NCBI GenBank assembly: GCA_023230525.1
Contig: JALNXE010000094.1
Coordinates: forward strand, 1 to 17,071
Direction of reading: 5' to 3'
Length of the DNA: 17,071 nucleotides
DNA from: Desulfobulbaceae bacterium
Lineage (GTDB): Bacteria > Desulfobacterota > Desulfobulbia > Desulfobulbales > SURF-16
Shown: positions 1-8,488 of the stretch, in pieces
Layout: each line of letters begins with the position of its first letter
Position numbering within the stretch: position 1 is the first letter of the stretch
Program-made: the position numbers and the translations under genes
Notes under the pieces: model-generated
What the model saw: only the letters and a program-made list of their open reading frames with translations
Database searches by the model: none
Told to the model about the DNA's origin: nothing

Positions 1-336
1 ATCCTGCGGGTGCTCTTTTCGACCCTGCTCGAGGCCGTTGACGTCAAAGGCTTTGAAGGCCGGACCAGCGAATACAGCGACCTGTCCACCCTGCTGGAAG
101 GTGTGATGATGAAAGAGGGGGCCGGCCATCTGAACGCCCCGGTTTCCAGGGTCATCGAAAAGGACATCCGGGTGCTGCCCGCCTCCACCGATCTCACCCA
201 GGCCATGGCGGTCATGGTCATCACCAAGGAAACGGTGCTGCCGGTGGAGGATAACGGCAGGCTCTGCGGCGTGGTCAAACTCGCCGAGATCTTCGGGGCC
301 CTCGGCGATAAACTCATCTCAATGAATTTTAAATAA
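1..336 (+). CDS. CBS-domain protein, C-terminal part (5' end outside window)
   Basis: The reading frame is open from the first base of the window and ends at TAA 334-336, so this is the last 111 codons of a longer gene. The GTG at 10 is probably an internal valine. The last ~60 residues look like a CBS motif: a 'PVSRVI' entry, 'ADLTQAM'-like helix (STDLTQAMAVM), then 'TVLPVEDNGRLCGVV' and a closing 'LAEIFGAL' helix. CBS pairs bind adenine nucleotides and regulate transporters, channels or enzymes. The preceding segment may be the end of a first CBS domain or a linker. The DASS transporter starts 14 bp downstream on the same strand, so the two are probably co-transcribed and this protein may modulate that transporter. 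The family call is fairly sure; what the missing N-terminus holds is unknown. Confidence 0.7.
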   Translation: MLRVLFSTLLEAVDVKGFEGRTSEYSDLSTLLEGVMMKEGAGHLNAPVSRVIEKDIRVLPASTDLTQAMAVMVITKETVLPVEDNGRLCGVVKLAEIFGALGDKLISMNFK

Positions 337-350
337 GGGGGGCGGATACC

Positions 351-1832
351 ATGTCATCAACACACGTAGAGCCGGCGGCGGTCAAGGCCCCGTTTGACTG
401 GAAAAGGGTGTTTTTTCTCGCGCTCGGCGTCGTCCTGTTCTGTATCATCTATTATGCCCCGCCCTGGCCGGACGCCATCGATCCAATGGGCAAACACTTC
501 ACGCTGTCCACGGAAGGCAAAGGAGCCCTGGCGCTGTTTGCCCTGGCCGCCACCTGGTGGATCTTTGAGGTGCTGCCCATCGGCGTCACCGGTATCGCCA
601 TCGGCGTGGTCCAGGCCATGTTTCTCATCCGCAAGCCGGAGGTGGCCTTCAAGGACTTCATGGACCCCTCGGTCCTCTTCATCTTCGGCTCCATCGTCAT
701 CGGCCTGGTCTTCACCAAGAGCGGCCTGACCAAGAGGATGGCCTACAAGATGCTCTCCATTGTCGGTGAGCGGACCAGCATGATCTATCTCGGCTGCTTT
801 GTCATGACCGTGGCCCTGACCCATCTGATGGCCCATACCGCGGTGGCGGCCACCATGTTCCCGCTGCTCATGGCCATCAACGCCCTCTATTCCGAGGATG
901 AGACGCCCACCAAGTTCGGCAAGGGCCTGTTCATCGGCATGGCCTATGTGGCCGGCGCGGGCAGTATCATCACCCTGCTCGGTTCGGCCCGGGCCGCCGT
1001 GGCCATCGCTTTCATGAAAGAAATGTCCGGCGTCGAGATCAGCTTCTTCGAACTGACCCTGTACCTGTTCCCCTTGGGCTGGATCATGGTATTTGCGATC
1101 TGGGGTATGATGATGATCTTCTGCAAGCCGGAAAAGGCCGTTATCCCCGGACTCAAGGAGAGAGCCAAACGGATGTATACCGAACTGGGCGGCTGGAAGA
1201 GAAACGAGATCATGACCCTGGTGATCGTGCTGTCCGTCATTGTCATCATCGCCCTGAAAAACTGGGTTCCGGCCCTCAAATCCATTGACAAAACCGCGAT
1301 TCTGCTCACTTCCACCCTGCTGTTTTTTATCTTCAAAATCCTGAAGGTCGAGGACCTGGAGGATATCCCCTGGAACATCATCCTGCTCTTCGGCGGCGCC
1401 ATGTCCATCGGTTTCTGCCTCTGGCAGACCCATGCGGCCGAGTGGCTGGCGGTCAACTGGCTGGCCCTTTTCAAGGACGCCCCGGCGGTAGTATTTATCC
1501 TGGGCATCGCCTTCTTCGTCATGGTCATGACCAACTTCATCATGAACGTGGCGGCCATCGCCATCTCCCTGCCGGTGGCCCTGGTTATCGCCCCCTATCT
1601 GGGCGTGGCCGGTCATGTTATCTTCTTCGCCTCCCTGGCGACCGCCGGTATGCCCTTCTTCCTGCTGATCGGCGCGGCGCCCAACGCCATCGCCTACGGC
1701 TCCAAGCAGTTCACCGCCGGCGAGTTCTTCCGCTACGGTATCATGGCGAGTATCGTGCTGATGTTTGTTGTCTGGCTGATGGTGTCGGTCATCTGGCCGC
1801 TCATGGGTCTGCCGATTCTGCTGCCGAAATAA
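351..1832 (+). CDS. DASS/SLC13-family anion transporter, divergent
   Basis: This is a 493-residue polytopic inner-membrane protein of the usual size for the divalent anion:sodium symporter family (dicarboxylate or sulfate transport). Hydrophobic segments run nearly throughout from residue ~18 to ~487. Family signatures include ATWWIFEVLPIGVT (67-80), a first re-entrant region near 155-172 (LTHLMAHTAVAATMFPLL), WNIILLFGGAMSIG (341-354), the second re-entrant region TNFIMNVAAIAISLPV (394-409) and GAAPNAIAYGS (441-451). The two SNT sodium motifs of VcINDY-type proteins are replaced here by AHT and MNV, so ion coupling and substrate cannot be assumed. The ATG at 351 is preceded by a purine-rich GGGGGGCGGA. 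It follows the CBS gene by 14 bp, and a receiver-domain gene lies downstream. The family is confident; the substrate is unknown (sulfate, sulfite-like anions or dicarboxylates are all possible). Confidence 0.85.
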   Translation: MSSTHVEPAAVKAPFDWKRVFFLALGVVLFCIIYYAPPWPDAIDPMGKHFTLSTEGKGALALFALAATWWIFEVLPIGVTGIAIGVVQAMFLIRKPEVAFKDFMDPSVLFIFGSIVIGLVFTKSGLTKRMAYKMLSIVGERTSMIYLGCFVMTVALTHLMAHTAVAATMFPLLMAINALYSEDETPTKFGKGLFIGMAYVAGAGSIITLLGSARAAVAIAFMKEMSGVEISFFELTLYLFPLGWIMVFAIWGMMMIFCKPEKAVIPGLKERAKRMYTELGGWKRNEIMTLVIVLSVIVIIALKNWVPALKSIDKTAILLTSTLLFFIFKILKVEDLEDIPWNIILLFGGAMSIGFCLWQTHAAEWLAVNWLALFKDAPAVVFILGIAFFVMVMTNFIMNVAAIAISLPVALVIAPYLGVAGHVIFFASLATAGMPFFLLIGAAPNAIAYGSKQFTAGEFFRYGIMASIVLMFVVWLMVSVIWPLMGLPILLPK

Positions 1833-1852
1833 GTTTTTTGGCGCATGAAGCA

Positions 1853-1884
1853 GCGGCGGCCGGGATCTTCCCTCCGGCCGCCGC
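1853..1884 (+). terminator. G+C-rich hairpin after the transporter gene
   Basis: A perfect 11-bp inverted repeat, GCGGCGGCCGG (1853-1863) and CCGGCCGCCGC (1874-1884), encloses a 10-nt loop. It starts 20 bp after the transporter stop and ends 42 bp before the response-regulator start. No T tract follows directly (only TTTT about 12 nt later), so it may be a partial terminator or an mRNA-stabilising intercistronic stem rather than a full intrinsic terminator. Confidence 0.5.
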
Positions 1885-1914
1885 CTCCCTGCCGTTTTCC
1901 CTACACCTTTCTTT

Positions 1915-1920
1915 AAGAGG
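1915..1920 (+). promoter_or_regulatory. Ribosome binding site favouring a TTG start
   Basis: AAGAGG lies 6 nt before TTG 1927. It is the only good Shine-Dalgarno match here and supports the TTG start of the receiver protein over the in-frame ATG at 1945. Confidence 0.6.
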
Positions 1921-1926
1921 CTTACG

Positions 1927-2313
1927 TTGGTCAAGACACGAAAGATGAAGGTGCTGGTTGTTGACAACGAGACGGAGTTCGCCTCGACCCTGGCGGAACG
2001 TCTGCAGCTCAGCAGGATCGAGGCCAAAAGCGTCTATTCCGGTGAGGAAGCCCTGGATGCCGTTCCCCGCTTCATGCCCGACGTCATGGTGCTTGACATG
2101 CAGATGCCCGGCATGAGCGGTCTTGACGTGCTGTCGCAGGTTAAAATTATTGATGCCACAATAGAGGTGATCCTGCTGACCGAACACGGTTCCTTTGATG
2201 TCGGCATCGTCGGCATGGAACTGGGCGCCTTCGGCTATATCGTCAAGCCGGTTGATCTGACCCAGCTCATGGAAAAGATCACCGAGGCTTACGATAAGAG
2301 GATGGGGGCCTGA
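1927..2313 (+). CDS. Single-domain response regulator (receiver only)
   Basis: The 128-residue protein consists of one CheY-like receiver domain with no output domain. Visible functional residues are the acidic pocket D13/N14/E15 (VVDNE, where D-D is more usual), the phosphoacceptor D57 in VLDMQMPGMSG, T85 and K107 in the KP motif. The start chosen is TTG at 1927 because AAGAGG (1915-1920) sits 6 nt upstream; an ATG at 1945 would lose six residues and has no comparable ribosome binding site. Proteins of this type act by protein-protein contact within a phosphorelay. No kinase is adjacent on this strand. The position after the CBS and transporter genes suggests a role in controlling or reporting on the transporter, but that is inference. 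Confidence 0.85.
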   Translation: MVKTRKMKVLVVDNETEFASTLAERLQLSRIEAKSVYSGEEALDAVPRFMPDVMVLDMQMPGMSGLDVLSQVKIIDATIEVILLTEHGSFDVGIVGMELGAFGYIVKPVDLTQLMEKITEAYDKRMGA

Positions 2314-2350
2314 GCAGGGAAGTTTGCGTCCCGGAACAACCAGGGATTCA

Positions 2351-2423
2351 GCAGGAGCGGGCCATGCCCGCGGCCTCTGGCATTGCGCAAACACCGTTAT
2401 CCCCGGGCCTGGCCCGCTCCTGC
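2351..2423. repeat. Long imperfect palindrome between convergent genes
   Basis: The left arm (2351-2370) and right arm (2404-2423) form a 20-position stem with a single mismatch (2365/2409). The outer 14 positions pair perfectly (GCAGGAGCGGGCCA with TGGCCCGCTCCTGC). The loop of 33 nt (2371-2403) has a TGCGCA palindrome inside. It lies 38 bp after the response-regulator stop and 105 bp after the RND pump stop, so both transcripts would read into it. There is no T run on either side. It could be a bidirectional transcript end or a dispersed palindromic repeat. Confidence 0.6.
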
Positions 2424-2527
2424 CGCTGATCCGCTGCGATTCACCCCTCTGGCGGACATTTCACTTTTGCTGTCTTGATTCATACCTGCAACATCCTTCA
2501 CTATTGCCATGCATACGCGAGGACACG

Positions 2528-5500
2528 TCACCCTGCGGCAGGTAAGTCGCCCCCGCGTCCACCCTCGTGCCGCCGCCCCTTAACCAGCTTTTTCATGGCC
2601 ACCACGAACGACTCCAGATAAATGTAAATCACCGGGGTGATATAGAGGGTCAGAAACTGGGAAAGAAGCAGGCCGCCCACCACCGCCAGCCCCAGGGGCC
2701 GGCGGGCCTCGGCCCCGGCGCCCCAGCCCAGGGCGATGGGCAGGGAGCCCATGAGCGCCGCCATGGTGGTCATCATGATCGGCCTAAAGCGCAGGATGCA
2801 GCCTTCAAAGATGGCATCCGCCGGACTTTTGCCCTCCCGGCGCTGCACCATCAGGGCGAAGTCGATCATCATGATGGCGTTCTTCTTGACAATGCCGATC
2901 AGCATGATGATTCCCACAAAGGCATAGATGCTCAAGCTCGTGTCAAAGAGCAGCAGGGTCAGTAGGGCACCCACCCCGGCGGCAGGCAGGCCGGAGAGAA
3001 TGGTCAGAGGGTGGATGAAGCTCTCATACAGGATGCCCAGCACGATGTAGATGACCAGGATGGCCATGGTGAGCAGCAGCCACATGCCTTTGGCCGAGGC
3101 CTCGAATTCCTGGGCCGTGCCCTGGAAGCTGGTGGTGACCGTGGCGGGCAGCCGCAGTTCCAGCACGGCCTGCCTGATCCTGTCCACCGCATCGCCGAGG
3201 GCCACGCCCTGCTTGAGGTTGAAGGACAGGGTCACCGAGGGGAGCTGGCCGGTGTGGTTGATGGTCAGGGGACCGAGATTTCGGTAAAGGGTGGCCACAC
3301 TGTCCAGGGGCACCAGCTTGCCGGAGCTTGCGCGGAGATAGAGGAGCGACAGGGCGGCGGGGGACTGCTGATACTGGGGCTCCACCTCCAGGATGACCTG
3401 ATACTGGTTGGCCGAGGTATAAATCGTTGACACCTGCCGGGAGCCGTAGGCATCGTAGAGGGTGTTTTCGATCTGCTCCGGCGTGACGCCCAGGCTCTGC
3501 GCCTTGTTCCGGTCAATGTTCACCACCACCTGGGGGTTGGTGATTTCCAGATCGCTGCTCACATCCTGCAGTTCCGGCAGGCCCCGCAACGCCTCCTCAA
3601 CCTGCGGCGCCCACTGCTGCAGCTCCTCCATGTCCGTGGCCTGCAGGGTATACTGATACAGGCTTTTGGTCAGCCGGCCGCCGATCCTGATGACCGGCGG
3701 GTTCTGCATGAACACCTTGATGCCGGGCACGGCAGCGAGTTTCTCCCGCAGATCCTGGATGATCTGTTCAACATTTTTCTGCCGTTCGGAGCGGGGCTTG
3801 AGTGACAGAAAAAACCGGCCGGAGTTGCCGGTGGGGCTTGAACCTCTGGCGCCCACCGCGGACATGAAGTTGGCGACGTCAGGCTCCCGGCTGATGACCT
3901 CGGCCACCGCCTGCTGGTGTTCCACCATGGACTGAAAGGAGATGCCCTGGGCCCCTTCGGTGAAGCCGACGACGCGTCCCGTATCCTGGCTGGGGATAAA
4001 CTCCTTGGGAATAATCTTGAAAAGGTGGGCGCTGACCGCAACCAGCAGGATGGAAAAAACCAGCATGCCCAGCCGATGGCGCAGCACCAGCCGCAGGCTC
4101 CGCTCATAGCCGTGGCGCATGCCGTCGAAAAAGCGCTCGGATGCGACATAAAGTCTGCCGTGCCGCGCGGTGCCCGGCGGCTTCATGAAACGGCTGCACA
4201 GCATGGGGGTAAGTGAAAGGGAGACAAAGCCGGAAATAAGCACCGCCGCGGTGATGGTCACGGCAAATTCATGCAGCAGCCGGCCCATGATGCCGCCCAT
4301 GAAGAGCAGCGGAATGAACACGGCGATCAGCGAGAGGGTCATGGAGACGATGGTGAAGCCGATTTCCCTGGCCCCGTCGAGGGCGGCCTGCATCCGGCCC
4401 TTGCCCATCTCCATATGGCGCACGATATTTTCCAGCATGACGATGGCGTCATCCACCACAAAGCCCACGGACAGGGTGATAGCCATCAGCGAGATGTTGT
4501 CGAGACTGTAACCCAGGCGCTGCATGACCGCAAAGGTGCCGATGATGGACAGCGGCAGGGCGAGGCTTGAGATGACGGTGGCCGAGAGATTGCGCAGAAA
4601 AAGAAAGATCACCAGGACCACCAGGCAGATGGCGAGATACAGGGTGAACTTGACATCGTTGACCGAATCACGGATGGATTCGGAGCGGTCATAGAGAATG
4701 GTGAGGTTAACCGCGGCGGGAATCCGGTCGCGGAACGAGGGCAGCAGCTCCCGGATGGCGTCCACCACCTCCACGGTGTTGGTGCCCGGCTGGCGCTGGA
4801 TGGCCAGGACAATGGCCCGGGTGCGGTTGAGCCAGCTGGCCGCCTTGTCGTTCTCCACGCTGTTGACGATGCGGCCGAGCTGTTCGAGCCGGACCGGGGA
4901 GCCGTTGCGGTAGGCCACAATCAGGGGCCGGTAGGCGTCCGCGCTGCCGAGCTGGCCGGTGGCCTGCACGGTAAAGGCCTGATGCCGGCCATACAGGGTG
5001 CCGGTGGGCAGGTTGACGTTGCTCTCCCGGATGGAGGTGGACACCTCATCCAGGGAAATGCCCATGGAGGACAGGGCCTGGGGATTCACCTGCACGCGCA
5101 CGGCATACTTCTGGGCGCCGTAGACCTGGACCTGGGCCACCCCGCTGACCATGGAGATGCGCTGGGCCATGAGGGTTTCCGCGTACTCGTCCACGGTGGA
5201 CAGCGGCAGGACTTCCGAACTGAGCGCCACATAGAGAATCGGCTGGTCGGCGGGATTGACCTTGGAATAGGAGGGCGGATTCGGCATCTCCTCGGGCAGC
5301 AGCTTCAGGGCCTTGGAGATGGCGGTCTGCACGTCCAGGGCCGCGCCGTCCAGATCCCGCGCCAGGGAGAACTGCAGGGTGACATTGGTGACCCCCTGCC
5401 CGCTGGTGGAGGTCATGGAGTCAACCCCGGCAATGGTGGAGAACTGGCGTTCCAGGGGGGTGGCCACCGAAGAGGCCATGGTTTCAGGACTGGCGCCCGG

Positions 5501-5653
5501 CAGGTTGGCCGAAACCTGAATGGTGGGGAAATCGACACTGGGCAGCTCGTTTACCGGCAGCAGCCCGTAACTCATGATGCCGAAGACCAGAATGCCCAGC
5601 ATGACCAAGCTGGTCATCACCGGCCGGCGGATGAAAAGCTCGGCAATGCTCAC
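2528..5653 (-). CDS. RND multidrug efflux pump, HAE1 family (MdtB/MdtC/AcrB-like)
   Basis: This 1041-residue inner-membrane proton/drug antiporter has the normal length for the family. It starts with the typical N-terminus (MSIAELFIRRPVMTSL) and TM1. It has a first periplasmic porter region with NPADQPIL (133-140), the TM4 proton-relay pair D401/D402 (GFVVDDAIVMLENI), a second porter region, and the TM10 segment LIGIVKKNAIMMIDF with K923/K924. The C-terminal tail is basic then Gly-rich. The NPADQP stretch and general wording resemble MdtB/MdtC more than AcrB, but only one pump subunit is encoded. The start is GTG at 5653, overlapping the adaptor stop as GTGA, with AAGGAG 5 nt upstream, which implies translational coupling. 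It is the last gene of the minus-strand operon. Role: export of drugs, bile-salt-like or other amphiphiles from periplasm or membrane. Metal efflux is less likely because it lacks a heavy-metal (HME) RND resemblance. Confidence 0.93.
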   Translation of the reverse strand: MSIAELFIRRPVMTSLVMLGILVFGIMSYGLLPVNELPSVDFPTIQVSANLPGASPETMASSVATPLERQFSTIAGVDSMTSTSGQGVTNVTLQFSLARDLDGAALDVQTAISKALKLLPEEMPNPPSYSKVNPADQPILYVALSSEVLPLSTVDEYAETLMAQRISMVSGVAQVQVYGAQKYAVRVQVNPQALSSMGISLDEVSTSIRESNVNLPTGTLYGRHQAFTVQATGQLGSADAYRPLIVAYRNGSPVRLEQLGRIVNSVENDKAASWLNRTRAIVLAIQRQPGTNTVEVVDAIRELLPSFRDRIPAAVNLTILYDRSESIRDSVNDVKFTLYLAICLVVLVIFLFLRNLSATVISSLALPLSIIGTFAVMQRLGYSLDNISLMAITLSVGFVVDDAIVMLENIVRHMEMGKGRMQAALDGAREIGFTIVSMTLSLIAVFIPLLFMGGIMGRLLHEFAVTITAAVLISGFVSLSLTPMLCSRFMKPPGTARHGRLYVASERFFDGMRHGYERSLRLVLRHRLGMLVFSILLVAVSAHLFKIIPKEFIPSQDTGRVVGFTEGAQGISFQSMVEHQQAVAEVISREPDVANFMSAVGARGSSPTGNSGRFFLSLKPRSERQKNVEQIIQDLREKLAAVPGIKVFMQNPPVIRIGGRLTKSLYQYTLQATDMEELQQWAPQVEEALRGLPELQDVSSDLEITNPQVVVNIDRNKAQSLGVTPEQIENTLYDAYGSRQVSTIYTSANQYQVILEVEPQYQQSPAALSLLYLRASSGKLVPLDSVATLYRNLGPLTINHTGQLPSVTLSFNLKQGVALGDAVDRIRQAVLELRLPATVTTSFQGTAQEFEASAKGMWLLLTMAILVIYIVLGILYESFIHPLTILSGLPAAGVGALLTLLLFDTSLSIYAFVGIIMLIGIVKKNAIMMIDFALMVQRREGKSPADAIFEGCILRFRPIMMTTMAALMGSLPIALGWGAGAEARRPLGLAVVGGLLLSQFLTLYITPVIYIYLESFVVAMKKLVKGRRHEGGRGGDLPAAG

Positions 5654-6816
5654 TGGCTCTCCTTGCCCGACTCCTGCCGGCTGCTGCCGGCGATCTTCAC
5701 CGAAGTCCCGGGCGCCAGACGAAGCTGGCCGTCGGTCACCACCTTGTCGCCGGGTTGCAGCCCCTGGCTGATCACCACTTCGTCATCCGCGCTGAGGCCG
5801 GTGACCACGTCCCGGTACGCCACGGTCAGGTCCTCCCTGACCAGGTAAACGTACTGGCCTTTCTGGCCGGTCTGCACCGCCTGGCCGGGGATGACCACCA
5901 CGTCCGGCTGGCTGGTGAGTTCCAGCACGACATTGACGAACTGGCCGGGCCAGAGCCTGCCGTCCTCATTGGCATAGGTCGCCTTGAGCAGAATGGTGCC
6001 GGTGGTTGGATCAACGGTGTTGTCGACAAAGGCGAGTTTACCGGTAAGGGATTTCCCCTCTTCTCCGGGGATGGCCGCCCTGACCGGCAGGGGGCTGGCC
6101 TGCATGTACCGCTTCACCTCCGGCAGGCTGCGTTCCGGCAGGGCAAAGGAGACATTAACGGGGCGCACCTGGTTGATGGTCACCATGAAGGTGTCGGCAT
6201 TGGCCTTGATCAGGTTGCCCCGGTCCGCCTTGAGATCGCCGGCAAAACCGTCAAGGGGGGAACGGATGGTGCAATAGGCGAGATCGAGCCGGGCGCTCTC
6301 CACCGCCGCCCGGTCGGCCAGAATGGCGGCCTCCAGGGTGGCGGCGCTGGTCCGCACCTGGTCGTACTGCTCTTCAGACACATATCCCTTCTGGGCCACG
6401 GCGCCGTAGCGGTCCACCTGTTTACGGGCATTGTCCAGCTCGGCCAGGCCCTTGGCCAGATTGGCCTGGGCCTCGGCGAGTTTCGCCTCATAGGGCCGGG
6501 GATCGATGGTGAAGAGCAGGTCGCCCTTTTTCACCTCCTGCCCCTCCTGGAAATGCACGGTCTGCACCTCCCCGGTGATCTGCGACTTGATGGCCACGGT
6601 GGCAAAGGCCTCCACGTTGCCGATGGCCGCAAGCTCCACCGGCACGGTCTTGCGGCTGGCAACGGCGACGGTCACCGGCACCGCCGGTTTTGCCTGCTGG
6701 TCCGCCGCCTTGCTCTTCTCCTTGCCGCCGCCGGAACAGCCGGCCAGCAGAAGCAGAATGACGGCCAGCAAACCGCAGGCCCTGGTGCGCCAGGTGGTGT
6801 TCACATACCCAATCAT
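5650..6816 (-). CDS. RND efflux adaptor lipoprotein (MdtA/AcrA-like membrane fusion protein)
   Basis: This periplasmic adaptor (388 residues from this start) bridges the RND pump and the outer-membrane channel. It has a lipoprotein signal peptide ending in LLLLAGC (lipid-modified C27), then the family order: first beta-barrel strand and lipoyl half (about 47-105, with IKSQITGEVQ and GQEVKKGDLLFTIDPRPYEA), a coiled-coil hairpin (about 108-178), the second lipoyl half (CTIRSPLDGFAG, 182-193), a beta-barrel (VDNTVDPTTGTILLKATY, LWPGQFVNV) and a membrane-proximal domain. The open frame extends upstream to 6921. The ATG at 6816 was chosen because it immediately precedes the signal peptide, has GAGG 8 nt upstream and avoids a 47-bp overlap with the channel gene. 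The VDNTVDPTTGTI motif is MdtA-like. It lies between the channel and pump genes, and its stop overlaps the pump start. Confidence 0.93.
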   Translation of the reverse strand: MIGYVNTTWRTRACGLLAVILLLLAGCSGGGKEKSKAADQQAKPAVPVTVAVASRKTVPVELAAIGNVEAFATVAIKSQITGEVQTVHFQEGQEVKKGDLLFTIDPRPYEAKLAEAQANLAKGLAELDNARKQVDRYGAVAQKGYVSEEQYDQVRTSAATLEAAILADRAAVESARLDLAYCTIRSPLDGFAGDLKADRGNLIKANADTFMVTINQVRPVNVSFALPERSLPEVKRYMQASPLPVRAAIPGEEGKSLTGKLAFVDNTVDPTTGTILLKATYANEDGRLWPGQFVNVVLELTSQPDVVVIPGQAVQTGQKGQYVYLVREDLTVAYRDVVTGLSADDEVVISQGLQPGDKVVTDGQLRLAPGTSVKIAGSSRQESGKESQ

Positions 6817-6824
6817 GACATGAT

Positions 6825-6828
6825 CCTC
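6825..6828 (-). promoter_or_regulatory. Ribosome binding site fixing the adaptor start
   Basis: GAGG on the minus strand lies 8 nt before the ATG at 6816. It supports the start that begins directly at the lipoprotein signal peptide, rather than the longer in-frame options at 6888 or 6921. Confidence 0.5.
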
Positions 6829-6874
6829 AAAAAAACTGTTCAAGACGGCCGTGCGCCAGCCGGTTTGCTGTTTG

Positions 6875-8374
6875 CTATCTGCCGGCATCGGCGCTCCCCT
6901 CCCCGCCGGGGTGGATAACAATCGCCTGCCCAGCCGCCAGGCCGGCGCTGCCGGGCTCGGCTAACTGCCAGCCGCCGCCCAGGGCCTTGAACAGGGCAAC
7001 CAGATCGAGCAAGACTCGCTGATCACTCTGCACCAGCTGGTCCCGGGAGAGAGTGAGGGCCCGCTGACTTGCCAGGACGCTCAGAAAATCCACCAGCCCG
7101 GTGCGGTACAGCTCATCGGCGATGACCACAGCCTGCCGGTTGGCCGCCACCGCCTGTTCCAGGGCGCGCCGGGTGGTCTGTTCCCGATCGTAGGCGACCA
7201 GGGCATTCTCCACCTCTTCGAGGGCGGTGAGCACTGTTTGTTCATAGGCCAGCAGGGCCTGTTCCTGCCGGGCATTCTCCACGGCGATAGCGGCACGGAT
7301 ACGGCCGGCATCAAAAAGCGGTAGGCCCAGGGCCGGGCCGAAGCTCCAATAGCGGCTGCCGCTCCTGGCAAAATCGGAGAGATTGTTGCTCTGCAGCCCG
7401 AGAAGACCGGTAAGGGAAAAGCTGGGAAAAAGCTCGGCGGTGGCCACGCCGACCATGGCGGTGGCCGCGGCCAGTTCCCGCTCGGCGCGGCGGATATCCG
7501 GCCGCCGCCGTAAAAGCTCGGAGGGCAGCTCAATGGGGACCTCGGCCGGCTGGCAGAGGGCGGCACTATCCCCGCCAAGCTCGGCAAGCAATGCCGCAGG
7601 CGGCAATCCGGCGAGGACACCGAGGCGATGGACCGCCTCCCTGCCCGCAGTCTCCAGTCCGGGGATCTGGGCCTCGGTGGTGGCGAGCTGGGCCTCTGCC
7701 TGGGCCACATCGAGCCTGCTGCTCAGTCCAGCGGCAAAGCGGCCCCTGGTCAGTTCCAGGGTCTGCTGCTGGGTGACGATATTTTCCCGGGCCGTCATAA
7801 TGCGGCGCTGACTGCCGCGCAGTTCCAGATAGTTTCTCGCCACCTCCGCCAGCAAAGTAACCAGCACATCCCGGCGGTTTTCCTCCTCCGCGGCGATGCC
7901 GGCATCAGCTGCCTCCACCGCCCGGCGCACCCCGCCGAAAATGTCGATCTCCCAGACCGCGTCAAAGCCCGCCTGGAAGAGATCCTGGGCCCCGGCCGCA
8001 CTGCTGCCGGTGCCGGAAGAGCTGTTCTCACTGCGCCGGCTGCGGGAGTATGCGCCGGCAAGATCAACCTCGGGCCAGGCCCCGGCTGCGGTAATCCCAC
8101 GCCGGGCCCGGGCTTCACGGATGCGTGCTTCGGCGATCCGCAGCTCCTTATTGGCGCCCGCGGCCCGCTCGATCAGGCTGTTGAGCTGCTGATCCCCGAA
8201 TAATGTCCACCACTGGGAAACAGCGGCAGTATCGGCGGCAGCGGCGTCAACCACTCCCCTGCCCTTCTCGCTCCACCCGCCGGGGGTTTCCACCGGCGGC
8301 GGATGGTAATCCGGCCCCACCGTGCAGGCCGACAGGGCCACGGTCAGGATGATCAGCAGGATTTTTTGCTTCAT
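6875..8374 (-). CDS. Outer-membrane efflux lipoprotein, TolC-like NodT family
   Basis: This 499-residue outer-membrane channel completes the tripartite pump. Its lipoprotein signal peptide ends in LSAC (C17), followed by the family hallmark TVGPDYHPPPVETP. Two repeated TolC-type halves follow: the first contains the segment near 85-150 (AEARIREARARRGITAAGAWPEVDLAG); the second contains ELLRRRPDIRRAERELAAA (about 291-309) and PSFSLTGLLGL. The C-terminal coiled region has the pattern YRTGLVDFLSVLASQRAL. The length is close to the usual 450-500. The ribosome binding site is modest (AGGCGA just before the ATG). The upstream small membrane-protein gene is 114 bp away; downstream the adaptor begins 58 bp after the stop. 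The family is secure. Confidence 0.93.
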   Translation of the reverse strand: MKQKILLIILTVALSACTVGPDYHPPPVETPGGWSEKGRGVVDAAAADTAAVSQWWTLFGDQQLNSLIERAAGANKELRIAEARIREARARRGITAAGAWPEVDLAGAYSRSRRSENSSSGTGSSAAGAQDLFQAGFDAVWEIDIFGGVRRAVEAADAGIAAEEENRRDVLVTLLAEVARNYLELRGSQRRIMTARENIVTQQQTLELTRGRFAAGLSSRLDVAQAEAQLATTEAQIPGLETAGREAVHRLGVLAGLPPAALLAELGGDSAALCQPAEVPIELPSELLRRRPDIRRAERELAAATAMVGVATAELFPSFSLTGLLGLQSNNLSDFARSGSRYWSFGPALGLPLFDAGRIRAAIAVENARQEQALLAYEQTVLTALEEVENALVAYDREQTTRRALEQAVAANRQAVVIADELYRTGLVDFLSVLASQRALTLSRDQLVQSDQRVLLDLVALFKALGGGWQLAEPGSAGLAAGQAIVIHPGGEGSADAGR

Positions 8375-8488
8375 CGTCGCCTGAAAAGTTCAGCGCGAAT
8401 TGTTTCTATCGTCATCTGCGGTCTCGCCCCTGTTGTGAAAACCCTGACTGACGTTGCCAAAGACATATGGGAAAATGCTCCATTTTCA

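Noticed and set aside
357..2027. Long minus-strand open frame (556 codons) opposite the anion transporter and the start of the receiver gene
   Set aside because: It is antisense to a convincing membrane protein. Its translation is full of low-complexity His/Asp/Gly/Gln with no domain, which is typical of a shadow frame in G+C-rich coding DNA.
2351..2423. Integron attC site
   Set aside because: Despite the long imperfect stem there are no RYYYAAC/GTTRRRY core ends, no integrase and no cassette genes nearby.
2324..2545. Plus-strand open frame of 73 codons after the receiver gene
   Set aside because: It spans the palindrome, has no ribosome binding site or protein-like pattern, and runs into the pump gene end.
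5755..6918. Plus-strand open frame of 387 codons opposite the adaptor gene
   Set aside because: It is antisense to an adaptor with all family motifs. Its composition is rich in Gly, His and Gln and no signature is visible.
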